Source of the DNA: Telmatactis stephensoni
Lineage: Eukaryota > Cnidaria > Anthozoa > Actiniaria > Isophelliidae
NCBI GenBank assembly: GCA_029948255.1
Contig: JALIZF010001864.1
Location: 620,001 to 684,000 of the forward strand
Direction: 5' to 3'
Length of the DNA: 64,000 nt
The notes under the pieces were generated by a model, which had not been told where the DNA came from, ran no database searches, and saw only the letters and a program-made list of their open reading frames with translations. The position numbers and the translations under genes were made by a program. Positions 9,430-22,420 of the stretch are shown here, piece after piece; position 1 is the first letter of the stretch, and the number at the start of each line of letters is the position of its first letter.

Positions 9430-11944
9430 TATAAAGATTATTTTGTAGTTACTATATCGAAAGTGTAAGATAATATTCTGCTCAAGTATTGAAAATCAAT
9501 AAATTGGTGTTGTTGTCGGGCTTCCTGTGGTAAAATAAACTGGGATCCCTGGTTTTTTTTTACTTTCCAGTCCTTTTTCGGCCAGAAATCAAGATGGCTG
9601 ACTAGAAATTATGTTTCGGTACTCGAAAATCTGTAAGTTTGGAAGGAATTTTCGAAGAAAATGTTTTTACGATGAAATTTATTCCAATTGCCAAATACGG
9701 TAAGTAAAAATTTCCTTATATGGAAGTGGAAAAAATCGACACTTTTTTAATAAGATATTTCTTGATATGAGTGACTGTGAGTTCTGGAAGATGTTGAATT
9801 AATACTAGAAAACAAAGTGAACTGAGTGTTTGTTATGGACTTGTGTGATGGCCGAATTGAAGTTTGACAATTCTCCGTCACACTAGAATTGAGACGGACA
9901 AGTCGTCTCGGCAAGACCAGAAGAGCACTTAAACGCAAAATCTGTTATCTAGAGTAATTATTTTGTACTTACTTGATCGTCAACCAGACGATCTTGCCCA
10001 TCTCCTAGTGTTAGTTATAATATGGCCATGTCTTATACTACACAGTTTGCGCAACTGTAAACAAACTGATTTCTGTCGTATAGTATAGCTCATATTTTGG
10101 AATTGATGAGTGCTATGTTGGTCTTCCTGTGCAATTATATTTTGCGCATGCGTGACAGTGGTTCGCCCTGTTGGAAGAAACTACACGTACTTGGGTCTAC
10201 TTTTTCAGTACTACACTACAATGAGTGAGCAGAACGGCCGTGAGAAAAGGGTTGCCGTGTCTTAGTTCTGAAAGATCCCACGCCCGGTGCTCCCCCTTTT
10301 TCAGTTGGGCCTTCCTTATTTTTTATCTTTCTCTCTCACACACTCTATATAGTATCTTCTGTCTAAACTTATAGGACAATATGCTTTCCCAAAGCTTTAC
10401 TTTCTAAATGTTTGTTGTTGTTGGTTTTATCGCAATTATTAATAAAATTGACGCGCCTTAGCTCAAATTTCGCGCTCGCTACGCTCGCGAAAAAGGATAG
10501 TCATAGTATAGGTTTTTAGCCATTCAAAATTTCATTAAGGGGGGTTAAGGAAGCTAAACCACCACCAATGTGTTTTACAAAATGGTGCCCCCTTTCAAAA
10601 TTTCTAGATCCGCCGCTACTAATGGTCACATTCGATGAGCTGAAAATTATTTTAAACTCATACTTTTCCATCATTCAGCGCACTTCAACAAACAAAACCA
10701 TTATCTTTTTTCCACCGATTTCGTTCAAATCATGACATCAACTGAATGAGAATTAGAAAAGAACGGCACAATTTTGAATAACAAACTAGTTAAAAAGTCC
10801 CAAGTTGAGGTTAAAGTTCGAGTTTTCATTATAGTTTTGCATTTTGCCTTGCACCTCGGCTCACATTGAAACCGAAGTTTGCACTGGAAACGTAATTGCA
10901 AGGGACTTTTTCACCTTCGATCGTACCTGTTCGATCGAAGAACCTCAGTGATCAGTCATTAATGACTGCAGTATTGAATTCTAAAAGTCACTTTTTACAA
11001 AAATAAGAACTGAAAACGTAGAATGTTGTGTGGCTTTAATACAACGTAATATGCAATTTTATGATATCTATATCATGTTTATTTATGCTACTGATTTAAA
11101 CTTACAAACTGATCAGACTCCTCATGAGTTTATTGGTTCTGATAAATTTGCGATTCAAATAAATGGATATATTGCTACATGTAGTATTATGGTACAAATA
11201 TCAATTATTACAATGGTATAAATAATCACTTGGTTTCATTGAGCACTCGCCCTAAACACTGAAACATTTACTCGTGCTCGGCATTTATATTCAAAATCAT
11301 GTGATTACCTATACAAGTTACTCGTAGAATCTTAATGATAGCCTATTAACTGCCTTGGTTGAAAATCTCACCAGTGCATATGGCCGGTTAGTTCGTTTAC
11401 TTATAAAAGGCCTTCTTGTGAAGCGGCTTGGTATATGGATTATTATTTCATAAATTATTATTATTACTAGGATTAGTATTTCATAAATTGCTTATGTACA
11501 AATGGTTAATGACTTGCTGGAAACGTAAACTGATGGGTAGGGGAGGGTAAGATGATATCAATATAAATAAGGCATAATCTTACCCCTTTCCCCCTCCCCA
11601 TACATAACTTGTTTAATGCCTTGGTAACGTTGATGCTCAATCACTACACTTCATGGGTCCTCGATCAGAACCACATTGGTATTCGTTAGTGATTAATTAG
11701 TTACCAGAAGATAACACCATACACAAACTTGGCCACAAATTTTGTAAGATTGGCACAATGAGAAATTTTCAAGTTTTGTAGTGCGACTATATACGTCAAC
11801 CAATGTCAAACAAATTTTCAATCAAATTTCCCACCAGGCACATTTTTGATGCTGAACAACAGAATGATGGCGAGTTTCTACAGGCTAAGATGCTTCTTGT
11901 TCACTCCTTATGTACACACATATAAAGCAGACTACTTGAATTTA
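9430..11944. other. Non-coding AT-rich stretch
   Basis: No gene was recognised. It contains one copy of the short motif GGGCTTCCTGTGGT at 9518-9531, which recurs elsewhere in the window, and a GC-rich palindromic patch near 10470 (TTCGCGCTCGCTACGCTCGC). Confidence 0.4.
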
Positions 11945-12375
11945 AGAGGTGATTTTTTCATATCAGTTCAAGCATTGAGCAACAAAAACCTCTCATTTGA
12001 AGAATAAGTGCTATACAAAGTTGAAGCAATTTCTTTCAGAAAGTTTAGGTTGTTTGTAGTTGGATTAGGTTGATAAAAGTTAAATTTAAGAGTCAGTAAT
12101 CCAAAGTGAAAATTAATTGAATCCAAAATGAGGTTTAGGCCTCCAGTCACTCATTTGCCATATATGTTCTTTGCAATCAGCTTGCTAAATTTAAAATAAT
12201 CCACAACATCAACTTTGTACAATTCCAAAGACAGTTTAAAATAGCCATTTTATCTTATTAGATAAGTTTCTAACAGGTAAAAGCCAGAGTTTGAGTATTA
12301 ATCCAAAGCGAAAATTTGAATTAAAACATGCAAGAAGGGCTTTTTTGGCACTTTTAGCAATTATTACTCGATAAT
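11945..12375 (+). repeat. Dispersed ~400-bp repeat, copy 2
   Basis: Second copy of the family at 3432-3855, same orientation and order of landmarks, with several small indels. No coding content. Confidence 0.6.
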
Positions 12376-13381
12376 GAAAAAAATCTCTTCTGAATGCAAA
12401 ATTGTGAAAATTTATGAAGATCAGTTCTATTGTTTATGTCCTCAATCTTAATTGCCTAATTTACATGAAAATTTGTTTTGAAATTTTAGACTGTGAATGA
12501 ATGGCTGGTTTGGAAATTCACTAAAGTAAACAACATGCATGACCGCAAGTCATCTTGTGCCATAGAATAAAGGCCGAAGAGTTCAGTGTGACAATCAAAA
12601 ACTAACTTCTATCATCAAGAATACTCAACCAACACTGACCAATCAAAAAATGAACGTACTTCGAAACAATTTTAGTTGTTGCATCGAATAGAAAATCTTC
12701 GGTTTCGTCTCATCTAACAGCAATGCTGTAATGATGATATATGCATGGGCACGTATTTCATGTTAGGCGCGCCTTATATGTGAATAAGGCAAATATAATA
12801 TAACTTTCCAACATTTTTTTAAATTTTCATATGAATTACTGACTTCGCATTCATGTGCCTTCATCTGCTTTGATTGCCCTTCGTGTCCCCTTCAGTTTAC
12901 AGTTACATTAATCTACATTAATCTACCAGTTATTTCAGCAACTCTCAGTATCGACTCAGTAACGATTCTTTTATGTCCAAAGCGGTCTTTGTTCCTTCAA
13001 GCATTTCCTAAGACCCAAATTGGGTATTGTTGGCTTGCGCATGTGTTATTCAAATTAAGCTTCTCTCAGAATCGCTTGTGGACAGAGTTTTTTCAAAAAC
13101 CTGAATCTATAACAATCTTCCTTCATACAAGTACAAATCACCAATTAGTATCATCTACAAAGTATTTACACTTTTTAACTGAACAAATAAAGTGGGCAAA
13201 TAAGATATGATGTGATGTGAGCAGGGCCAGTGCCAAACGGCATCCATTCAGTTCCGAGTTGGCATTGTCCCCAATATCCCTCTTCGCTTTGTTGTTGTTG
13301 TCTGCAGAAGGGAATGAGTATTACATTCTTTCTTCGCGTCACAATATATATACCACGAGTCCGTCCATATTGGCGATAATC

Positions 13382-15176
13382 CTACTTTAGATGTAGGAAC
13401 ATACATAACAACGCCATCAAACCTGGAAAATAGAAAACTTTGTAGTTTCCAGGAGTCCCCGATTTTGATCCAAGAGTTCCAGGATGATTACAATAAGGCG
13501 GTTTGCGTAGTTTGGGATAGTATTTGTTCCAAAAAGCCACATTGCTTCCGCGAAAGTTCTGTTGTATTCTGGGTTGTGCTGTAATGTTCAAGTAGACGTG
13601 GCTAGTCACATTAAACTCTGTTAAGGTGCAACCATTCAGAGGACGAGGAGTAGGACTTTTTGTACGTGCGAAGTTTGTGAAAAGCGTAATGATGGTTTCG
13701 CTCACATTTCTATCATATTCATCGTATTCTTGGAGAACATCTAAACCCATCAGTGGAAAGCCAAATTCGTAAGGAGTGTCGTCTTTATGTGTAACTCCCT
13801 TTCCATCTGGGAGACAGGTTGAATTTTGAACGGTGGCTGAAAACGAACATATATCCTGGGGCTACCTTTGTGTGTAGCTCAAGTACGGCGTGTGCTGGTG
13901 CTGTAAAAGCGTAATCGGATATCAAGTTGATTATACTGCTTTTCAGTTTATCGACATTGTAGTCATCAGGCCATGGGGTGTACTGGAAAGCTATGGCTTC
14001 TTGAACATTTGGTGTAGGGTAATATTCGTCTAATGGTCTTCCAAATCTATTAAACATTTTGTATATCTTTGTGGACGCGTTGATGAATGGCAGCACTTCC
14101 ATGATTTTGTAATAGCCATCGTGCATAAAATAAGATCCTTCTTCACTTGTTAACCCTACAAGCAGAGGGTATCGGTGAAAGGTCATGGCTTTCCTGAGAT
14201 TCTCTGGTGTATCATGCAGAAACAGTCCATCAACAACGGGTCTCCATTTATTAGCATCGGTCAGTGTAACGTCTGAAATTTGACTGGCATTTACCTCGTG
14301 TCGCATGCATTCGATCATCTTGCGGTTATTAGATATGGGACAATGGAGTTTGTGTGCTGTAATCTTTGTCCTGCGAAGAGCTTCTCTTTTAGTGTTGATA
14401 GCGAAAGGCGCAAAGTCGATTCCACTTAGAGCGATGGCACCGTGAAAAAGTCCTTTCGATAGTGGTGATAATAAGAGAAGTCCCACACTAGAACCACCAG
14501 CACTCTCTCCAAATATCGTTACTCTAGAGGGATCTCCGTTAAATACTTCAATGTTGTCCTGGATCCACTTTAATGCTTCAATCTGATCCAGCATTCCATA
14601 GTTTCCATGTGCTTCAGAGTCTCCAGTACTCACAAACCCAAAAGCCCCGAGGCGATATTGAATTGTCACAAGGATGACATCCCACAATGGAAGCACATCT
14701 CCAGGACTGACAACAGGAGATCCTGCTTCGTAGCCTCCACCGTGAATGTATACCATTACAGGGTATCGCTCCTTTCTTAAAGTTGTATTGGGAGCATACA
14801 CATTCAGATATAAACAGTCATCGCTTTGAGGCCATTTGCCATTTGGCCAAAACCTTTCGTTGTACGATGAATCTTGGTAGCACACAGGTTTGAAATCGGT
14901 TGCATCGTATAAACCTTTCCAAGGTTTGGGTTTTACAGGGGGACGAAAGCGTAAGTCTCCAATCGGAGGCGCGGCGTAAGGTATACCAAGAAACTTGTTC
15001 ACCGTAGATACATTTCCCAAACCAATAGATTTATCAAAGTGTCTGGAGAGACCCTTCAACTTGCCATATCTTGTTGAAATGATTACTTGTGATGCTGTTA
15101 TGGTCTCGCCCTCGCAGTTATTACACCAACATAAAAACAGGGACAGCAATAACGTCCAGCTTATTGCTCGCTCCAT
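13382..15176 (-). CDS. Type-B carboxylesterase / cholinesterase-like, frame broken near the 3' end
   Basis: A single-exon alpha/beta-hydrolase, probably secreted or membrane-anchored. The start at 15176 is preferred because it opens with a signal peptide (WTLLLSLFLCW); an in-frame ATG 35 codons upstream lacks one. From that start, the oxyanion-hole motif HGGG is at about 145-148, the nucleophile Ser225 in FGESAGG, the acidic triad residue Glu346 in SEEGSYF, and a disulphide-type DDCLYLN at 119-125. The main frame runs to a stop at 13785. A second frame, open to 13382, continues the fold with V-H-DD and FGFPL. The catalytic His codon (13787-13789) is in this second frame, so one extra base around 13797-13803 (AAAGGG on the coding strand) separates it from Ser and Glu. 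Corrected length would be about 597 residues, normal for the family. Either a recent pseudogene or an assembly indel. The C-terminus is hydrophobic, possibly a GPI signal. Substrate unknown. Confidence 0.85.
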
Positions 15177-18100
15177 TACGCCTACATAGAACATGGAAAA
15201 ACAAAGACGGTAACTGTGGCTAAAGATTCCCTTGGCGAGCACGGATCCGTTTTCTTTCAGCACTCTGATATGAAACTCCAAAGGTCATGGTTTAGTCCTA
15301 ATGGGAGCAATTGACAGTTCTTTGGCAATAACTACATCATGACAGTTGCAAATCGCAAATGACTCACCAGTCAGAATTGTCCCTAGTATAAATCCAAATG
15401 ATTCTTCACTTGGCGGTGATGTAGTGCATTCCGGATGTTGATTAGTTTGGTATAAGTACACGATTATTAAACTTGGCTAATAGAGCAGTCTTGTCGCGGC
15501 AGGATGTCATATAAACATCCTCTCTGATACTGCAGCTCATTAAGTACACCGAAAAGATGTCATTGTATTAAAAAACAGAAAATATCTTGAAATTTGTGAA
15601 ATATCAACATGAATCAAAGTCAGTAAGGTGAAAATGGGTGTGTCCGATTTTAGCTCTCAAGCCACAATCACCAACCTTAATAGAACATGTAGTTATAAAA
15701 TGGCATAACGCTAATTAAATTAATTGAAATGCGATTGTTGTGGAGAAAAGACAGAAAGAATCCATCATCTATGACCTGCAAGGATTCAAATAGTACTTCA
15801 CTTTATTGCCGATACTACGTCACATGGGAATGGTTTGTAAGAACTCATGAAGAGGTCTCTAAACCACAAAAGAACACTTTTCGTTTTCATTTGGCTTTCA
15901 ATATCACAGGCAATTAAGTAAAAGAGCATTCATTGTCGTCACCATTGTGAACAGGGACCAAATCATAATTAAATTGCTCCAAAGGGAATTTAATCATTGG
16001 ATGACATGCGAACCACTTCCGTTGTTTAGATACTACTCGTGTATTTTTCAGCACATTTGTAACGCTTAACTTTGACTTTCAGTTTGCAGGTGAAAATATC
16101 GATTTTGCCTTCTATTTTGCGGTGTTGAAATCTATTTCTCTTTTACTAGAAAATCTGCAAACACAGGATAAAGAGCTCTAAAGTGATAATTACTACTAAT
16201 TCCATGTGAAGACAGCTAATTTGTAGTTTATTTTCTAAAGAGATTTTAGATTTCCTCTACAAACGTATTTACTTTTCGTCATCTAATGATAAAATCAAAA
16301 TTATTTTAGTGTCCCTTTTGAAAGATAACAGAAACTAGAGCTCATTATTAGTGTTTCGTCTTGTGCAAACATGGTCAGTTTGGCTGCTGTTTGGTCTAAA
16401 AATCGATAATTTGTCGCATCACCTTTGGAACGAGACTTTGTCTAAAGCCGTATTTGTTTTCTTTGCTGGCTAATCGCATCATAGAGCAGCAAATCCTCTT
16501 CCGATAGATATACTTAAGGCCCTTAGAAACAAGAGGTTATCAGCGGTCGAGAAACTAATGTTTGAACGCAAAACAAAGGCCCTCCAAGGTAGAAATTGAG
16601 ACCCTCCAGTAAGGCTAAGACATTTTTACCGGGTTGAATATCATTTCAAAAGGGAGTTAATTGATATTACTTGCAGCGCCTATAGTTTCCCACTGTTTTT
16701 CCGATATTTTTTTCGGCCATTATCCCAGTAGTACGTCTTCATTTGTAAATCAATCCGACATGTTTTTCTTTCGATAAGCTACCACAAGGGCGCTCTCCTC
16801 TGAGAGCGATAAAGTTATTGAAAACATATCAGAGTTGTGTGCATTTGCAACGACATCGGAAAAGTAGGAAACCATCAGAAAAAAAATACTGACAAATTTT
16901 ATTCGCTCTTGTGTTGAGAATTTTGTGTCTCTCTGATTGCAGGGTGATTTTTTCAGTGCCATCTGTTTACTCGATCCTAGGGTTAATTGCCACCACAGGG
17001 AATTTGTGCACGACATTTTTTCCTACTTCTTGCATGACATGAAACAGCAGCTTAGTTTCCGGCAAATGTGTTTACTATTTTCAAAATAGAACTGAACACA
17101 TACACAGTCCTCAAAAACGACTGGCATTCTTGACCTTGCTTGGTGCTTTTACCTGCACTAAAAGTTTTGCAAATGGGGTGAGGCGACCTTCTCGATTTCT
17201 GATTGACGGGAACTTTTTGTTTACTTTTGCTAACGTCTAAAGCTTCTATCGTGACCGACCAGGCTGGGATTTTCCTGTTTCATTTCTGCCAATCACATGG
17301 CAGGAAGTCCATTATTATAAAAGGTGATGAGTCAGAAAATCTTTTTGACACTGGATCACTTCATTCTCGCTTTTTGTTTTTATTTTGGCTATCATTTCAT
17401 TCATCATTACTCTCCTTTTCATCTTTCTATTTTCATGTCTCTTCATAGTGTCGCTTTTTTTCATCATAGCCGCATTTTATCTCCACTTTCATTTTCGAGG
17501 CAGGAAGCGAAATCATGAATCATGGATCAAAATTTTAGATCGTCAAAGAATCATGAAAATTTTAGCCGAAAATTAAGGAATCGGGAATTTTTGTTTCAAG
17601 TCTATGGAGTCATGAATGGCGGATGTTTGCTAAATAAAGCTTGTTGCAAATAGCTAAATAGCTGTCACGTTAGTTCTTTAATGAGCCAAAAGCAGCATTT
17701 TGTGAAACGATTTTTTGTCGAGCGACTCGCGCCAAGGGCCCAAACATACAATGCAACATTTCCGCTACAGCATTGCGCGCAACATTGCAGAGTTGGACGC
17801 GGACAGGCCAAATGTTCATGTTGCGCGCGACGTTGCAAAACGTTTACAGGGATGACCGTCTATCGTGTATCCAGGCCTTAAGATCTGGAGGTAGATGTTT
17901 TTTAAACATTCCCAATCAAATAAATAGCAGCCATTCCAAACTCCTTTACTACAAACGTTTCACCGAGCGGCTCACGCTTCGCGCATTCATTATGTTCTAA
18001 ATCTGAGCTACGAAGGAACTAAAGGGAAACTTGTACCCCAAAGTTTTGTTGAGTGATTCACTTCTTGTGCCACAATTACAAGAGCATTTCTAATCTACCT

Positions 18101-19710
18101 GAAAATACTCGATGCAAACACCTATACCTCAACTTTTGCCTCAGCGGCTTGCGTTTCGCGCTCGTATTTGCATGATTAAAAGTAATATCATCGATCCTAA
18201 TACTGAATGGACCAGTACATATATAGAGGTATACAAAGTGATCATTAACTTTAAGTGAATGATGAATATTAAATAATATTTGTCAATGAATCACGAATCA
18301 CAGAAGTAAAATCAAAATGGAATCATGAATCAGCAATGTTAGATAATTCCGCTTCCATCCTCGATTCATTTGTTCTTGTGGTCTTATACTCAGTTTATCT
18401 CTGTTACTTTTGATGTTTTATCAGTTTCTTTGCTGTCGTGTCTTTCTAGATTTTGCGATAGATCTCATAAATGCAATCAGCTTGAAGCCAATTGAATTGA
18501 GTTGCAAATCAAAAGAAATGAAAGCGACAGTCATGCACATGGACACATCCTATTATTATTGTTAAATAACGACAAATGTGATCGGAAATCAGAGTACTTC
18601 AGAGCAAGTGATAAATATTCCCTGAACGTATGAAATGAAAATTTGATTACCCACTTCCTTGCTTAGCTTCCTTGCATAATCAACACTTGGAAAATTCATT
18701 TCTTTCGTATCCTTTCGCAACTGATTATATCAATACATTAATAAGTACGGCAATTATGGATAATCTTCCACACAGTTCAATACCATTTTTAAATTTAGGG
18801 TGCATTTGTTAATTTGTTGAAATCCGCTCTTTTTTTCTGGTATAAAAAAATCTACCTAGTTTTCAGTATGGTGACTGGCTACAAATCAACGTCAACATCA
18901 ATTTGATCTGTTTCATCAATGCCATTATGTGAACTGATAAACAATTAAGAAAAAGCAAAGCAAATTGTTCATGTTGGATGGGATTTTTCCCTTTGCCTGG
19001 GGCCAACGGAAACCATGCATCCTATCTTTTCTCACTCTTGTGCGTTATCGCTGCAGTTTTATTCAAAGTTCATTACCGAACACGATTCCTAACTGTGCCT
19101 TGACAAGCGATGTTTTCATTGAAATAAAAGGTTTCACGCTAGATGATGAAAGAGCACTACTGTTCCATTTCAATTTGTTGAAAACATACAAAGTTTGAAC
19201 ATGAAAACAATGAAATAATTGGTGTTTAGAAGGTGATATTAAAAAGTCACTCTATGTCAAAACACATGCTTTCAGAAAGCCCCAGAACAACAAAAATGAC
19301 ACAATAACAAAAAATACATAATTAAGTGGTGGCAATTTTCATGAAACTAAACATGAAACATTAAACTGTCGACTAGAATACAACTGAGGCGAAGAAGGGC
19401 TTGAATTGCAACTATTTAAACGCGCTGACTGCAGTATTTCAGTTTATTTTTAAAAGCAAGGAAAATTTCACGTGTTAGAGACAGAAGAACGTTAGCTAAT
19501 TTTGATATTGACGTATCTGTCATCAATATGATTTACTGACTCTTGTCTAAATCGTTTTCAAATTGAGCAATTTCTACTTCGATTTCTATCATGCACAATG
19601 TCAGTGACAGACTTGTACACGACTGATTCTATTCAATGCTGGTATTGATGATACGTTTTTGCTTTAACATTCGGATATCAGAGGGAGTTATACTGGGGAA
19701 ACAGACATAC
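15177..19710. other. Long gene-poor interval
   Basis: No conserved exon, RNA gene or well-formed transposon end was recognised. Frames of 60-88 codons look like chance or low-complexity Ser/Phe/Leu sequence. Patches of CGC-rich palindromic sequence (for example near 17950 and 18150, CGCTTCGCGC) resemble motifs inside the hAT-like element that follows. Confidence 0.4.
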
Positions 19711-19715
19711 ATCAA

Positions 19716-21172
19716 CAGGGCCGTAGCGAGGTCTAAATTATTGGGGGGGCTCTCGGGATTTCAAGTCACATGACAAAAGTAAATTTGCACCACGTGATGC
19801 TTTATGTGTGGGTGTATCCTTAGGGTCCTAGCGTGCACGTGACTCCCCTTGTTCGTGAGCCTGGGGGTGTGGAGGATTTTTGTTGCGACTCAGTGAAATT
19901 CATCTGATCCCCTGTAATTCACTACAGCATTTTGATGACCCCCTTAATGAGGATTGTACTTTTGACGATCCCCCCTCCACCAGAAAAGTAGTTGTTAATG
20001 ATAACAATGTTAATACGCAACCTTCGTTTGGATGGTAGTCAAACTTGCATCTTTTTTGATGTTCAAATCGTACTCATAACCTGATCTTTTTGTAGGTGAT
20101 ATGGGAGGATACAATATTTAGCTATAGCGAGCGCGAAGCGCGAATTTCGGTACTGAAAGGAGTTCTTAACCACCGTTTCTAAGTTGTCAGTTTTGGGATG
20201 TTTTTCTTGGGCCAGTGTTATATATAGCTACATTGAGCACAAAGTGCGAGCCACTTTGCAAAACTGATTGGCCATTTTTTTTACAAAATTGATTTTTTTT
20301 CAACTTATTTTGGGGGGGAATGAAATGTGATGTAGTTAGTCGTCAAGAGCTCGGTTGTATTTTAATAGCAATGTAGGTACCATCTTTAGATTTCCCGAAA
20401 AAAGTACCACTTTTCAACCATGAAGTTAATATGGAATATTACTTGCGAGCGCGAAGCGCGAGCCGCTCAGCGCATACTTTTTGGACTGTATTTCAAAGAT
20501 AAGAATTGACGGCTCGCTCGATACAAGAGTTATTGTTTATCAGTTGTGATCATCCCTTCCAGTATGATATTGAACGAGTGCAGATTCCCCATTTTCCCCC
20601 ACAAAAATCAAGTGATTCCCCCTAAAATCCTCCACCCCCCAGGTGACAAATAATGACCGATCCCTAAGATATACGAATCTAACCACAGGTATAAACTTCA
20701 TCAATCATCAATCAAATCTAGAAAATTATTCAAAAGCAACGTAACAAAATTACATTTCGCTGTTGTAAATAGTGAGAATATTAAGTAATTTCATAAGTCT
20801 TTACTAATTCTGTTATTTTTGGAGCCTGTTTGAAGATGGCGGCGAAAGCCCAGAGACCAGCGCTGACCTTCGATCATTCCTTTGGAATGTGAGTTTAAAT
20901 ACAGCCCAGCATATCTAAGTTCTACAGTTCTACAGTTCCATCGATCAGTCTCGACTAATATTCGTCGACATGGTCAGCTTAGAACTGTATTAACTTTTTA
21001 CATTAAATTCTGTAGCAATGGGTTATATATACGATATTTGAATATTGTATTCATTTAAAATTGAAAACTTTAAATTTAAAAAATTTAAAATTTAAAAACC
21101 GTTGAAAAATTATTGGGGGGGGGGGGGGGGGGGGCGAGCGCCCCCATTGCCCCTCCCCTTGCTACGGCCCTG
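19716..21172. mobile_element. hAT-like non-autonomous element, 1.46 kb
   Basis: Termini CAGGGCCGTAGC and GCTACGGCCCTG are a hAT-type inverted pair. They are flanked by the exact 5-bp direct repeat ATCAA (19711-19715 and 21173-21177). No transposase frame is seen. The inside repeats GCGAGCGCGAAGCGCG (20127-20142 and 20444-20459, with a decayed copy near 20235), has long G runs near both ends, and contains a gene-start-like fragment at 20836. A 5-bp duplication suggests the hAT branch with 5-bp rather than 8-bp targets. Confidence 0.75.
20836..20888 (+). other. First-exon-like fragment captured in the hAT-like element
   Basis: AAGATGGCGGC, a YY1-type start context, opens an ATG frame of about 17 codons (MAAKAQRPALTFDHSFG). 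It ends at a strong donor, GGAAT|GTGAGT, at 20889. This is what a metazoan first coding exon looks like. Nothing recognisable follows downstream, so a captured exon 1 is more likely than an active gene. The parent gene is not recognised. Confidence 0.35.
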
Positions 21173-21349
21173 ATCAACATCATTTTCAGGCTATAGTTAT
21201 TCTAAAACGATGTCTGCGAGGGAAAAACTAGCCACCATAACAGGCTCTTGAGGAAGGATGAGAGAGTAAAAGGAGGCGAGGGAGGGAAAAAAGTGGGAAA
21301 AGGGAAGACACTCCCCGTCTCCCCCTCTTGACCCCTACCCCTTTTTCTT

Positions 21350-21370
21350 CTCCCCCCCCCCCCCCCCCCC
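21350..21370. repeat. Poly-C tract
   Basis: An almost uninterrupted run of about 21 C within a longer C-rich stretch. A Pro-rich frame across it is an artefact. Confidence 0.7.
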
Positions 21371-22329
21371 TCCACCCAGCTACGCTGACTAGAGAAAAGC
21401 GTTTCTCTCATATGAAGAAATTGGTCACCTCGTTATTGCGAACATTTATTGGGTACATAAGAAAATGTCATCCGATTTGTACAGTTGCATTGCATTTGGT
21501 AGGGCGTCGCTTTTCGTGGTGGAGACGGGGTTTGGGGACTACTTCCTACTTGACCAACCCTCAGGCCATGTTTACACGGGGGCGTACCGGTTCTGTTGAA
21601 ACTAGTCCAAAAATCGGTACTTTTCTAGCGTAAACAGAACTGGTCCGGCTTGGTATCGAAACGAATTAATCCTCATGGAACCCATCTAGTTCGATCATAG
21701 TCCTTAGACATGTTCACAGTGGACCAGTCTTAGCTTGTAATGACCTGGTAACACCAGTCGAGACGTTTACCGGGGGCGAAACCGTTATGAAATTAGAGTT
21801 TTTTTCCGTGGCCCAAATCGGATCTTGCCATTATAAACGAAAGGCCCAATTGTTCCGAGTTTGGACTGGGTCCATCCAATTTAACACTTGCTTTCGTCCT
21901 GAATAACTACAAAAACGTGCATGAGCGCTGTCATTGCAACTACACTACATAAATAATATTTAGATCTTCACGTCTTCTTAATTAGAACATTTTAAAGACC
22001 CTAGTCCCTGTCTATCCATTGATTATATTCAGTTCCTACACTGGAGGAACACAAAGCCGGCCTATTGTCACCCTACTTCCTATGATCATAGCAACAGCCA
22101 CAACATGCAGGTTACACCAGTTAATTCAGACCCTGTAGTGTAGTAGGACAGAACACACACCAGGATCTCTCTACTACTATTCCTGAATAGTTGTGTGGGT
22201 TCTGATACGTCCTTCTAATACAAGGGGATGTTTAGTAGCTTATTGGAAGAACGGCCCTGCAGTTTAACGTCCTTTCCGAGTAGAGGGTCTAATCATTTGC
22301 AGATGTAATTACAAAGGCAGCCACTTCTC

Positions 22330-22420
22330 CTTAAACACTGCGTGTTGGTCCAGTTGGGAATCGAACCCCGACCATCCGCACTGAGGACGTCAAGACTGAA
22401 CCAACACCAAACTGAAGGCG
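22330..22420 (-). repeat. tRNA-like SINE head (degenerate)
   Basis: On the minus strand, TGGTTCAGTCTTGACG resembles box A, and GGGGTTCGATTCCC about 30 nt later is a perfect box B. Cloverleaf arms do not pair fully, so this is a tRNA-derived repeat rather than a working tRNA. Confidence 0.35.

Noticed and set aside
15177..15281. Upstream ATG for the esterase
   Set aside because: It puts 35 residues before an otherwise canonical signal peptide.
21202..21411. Gly/Arg-rich and Pro-rich frames over the poly-C tract
   Set aside because: Low-complexity artefacts of homopolymer sequence.
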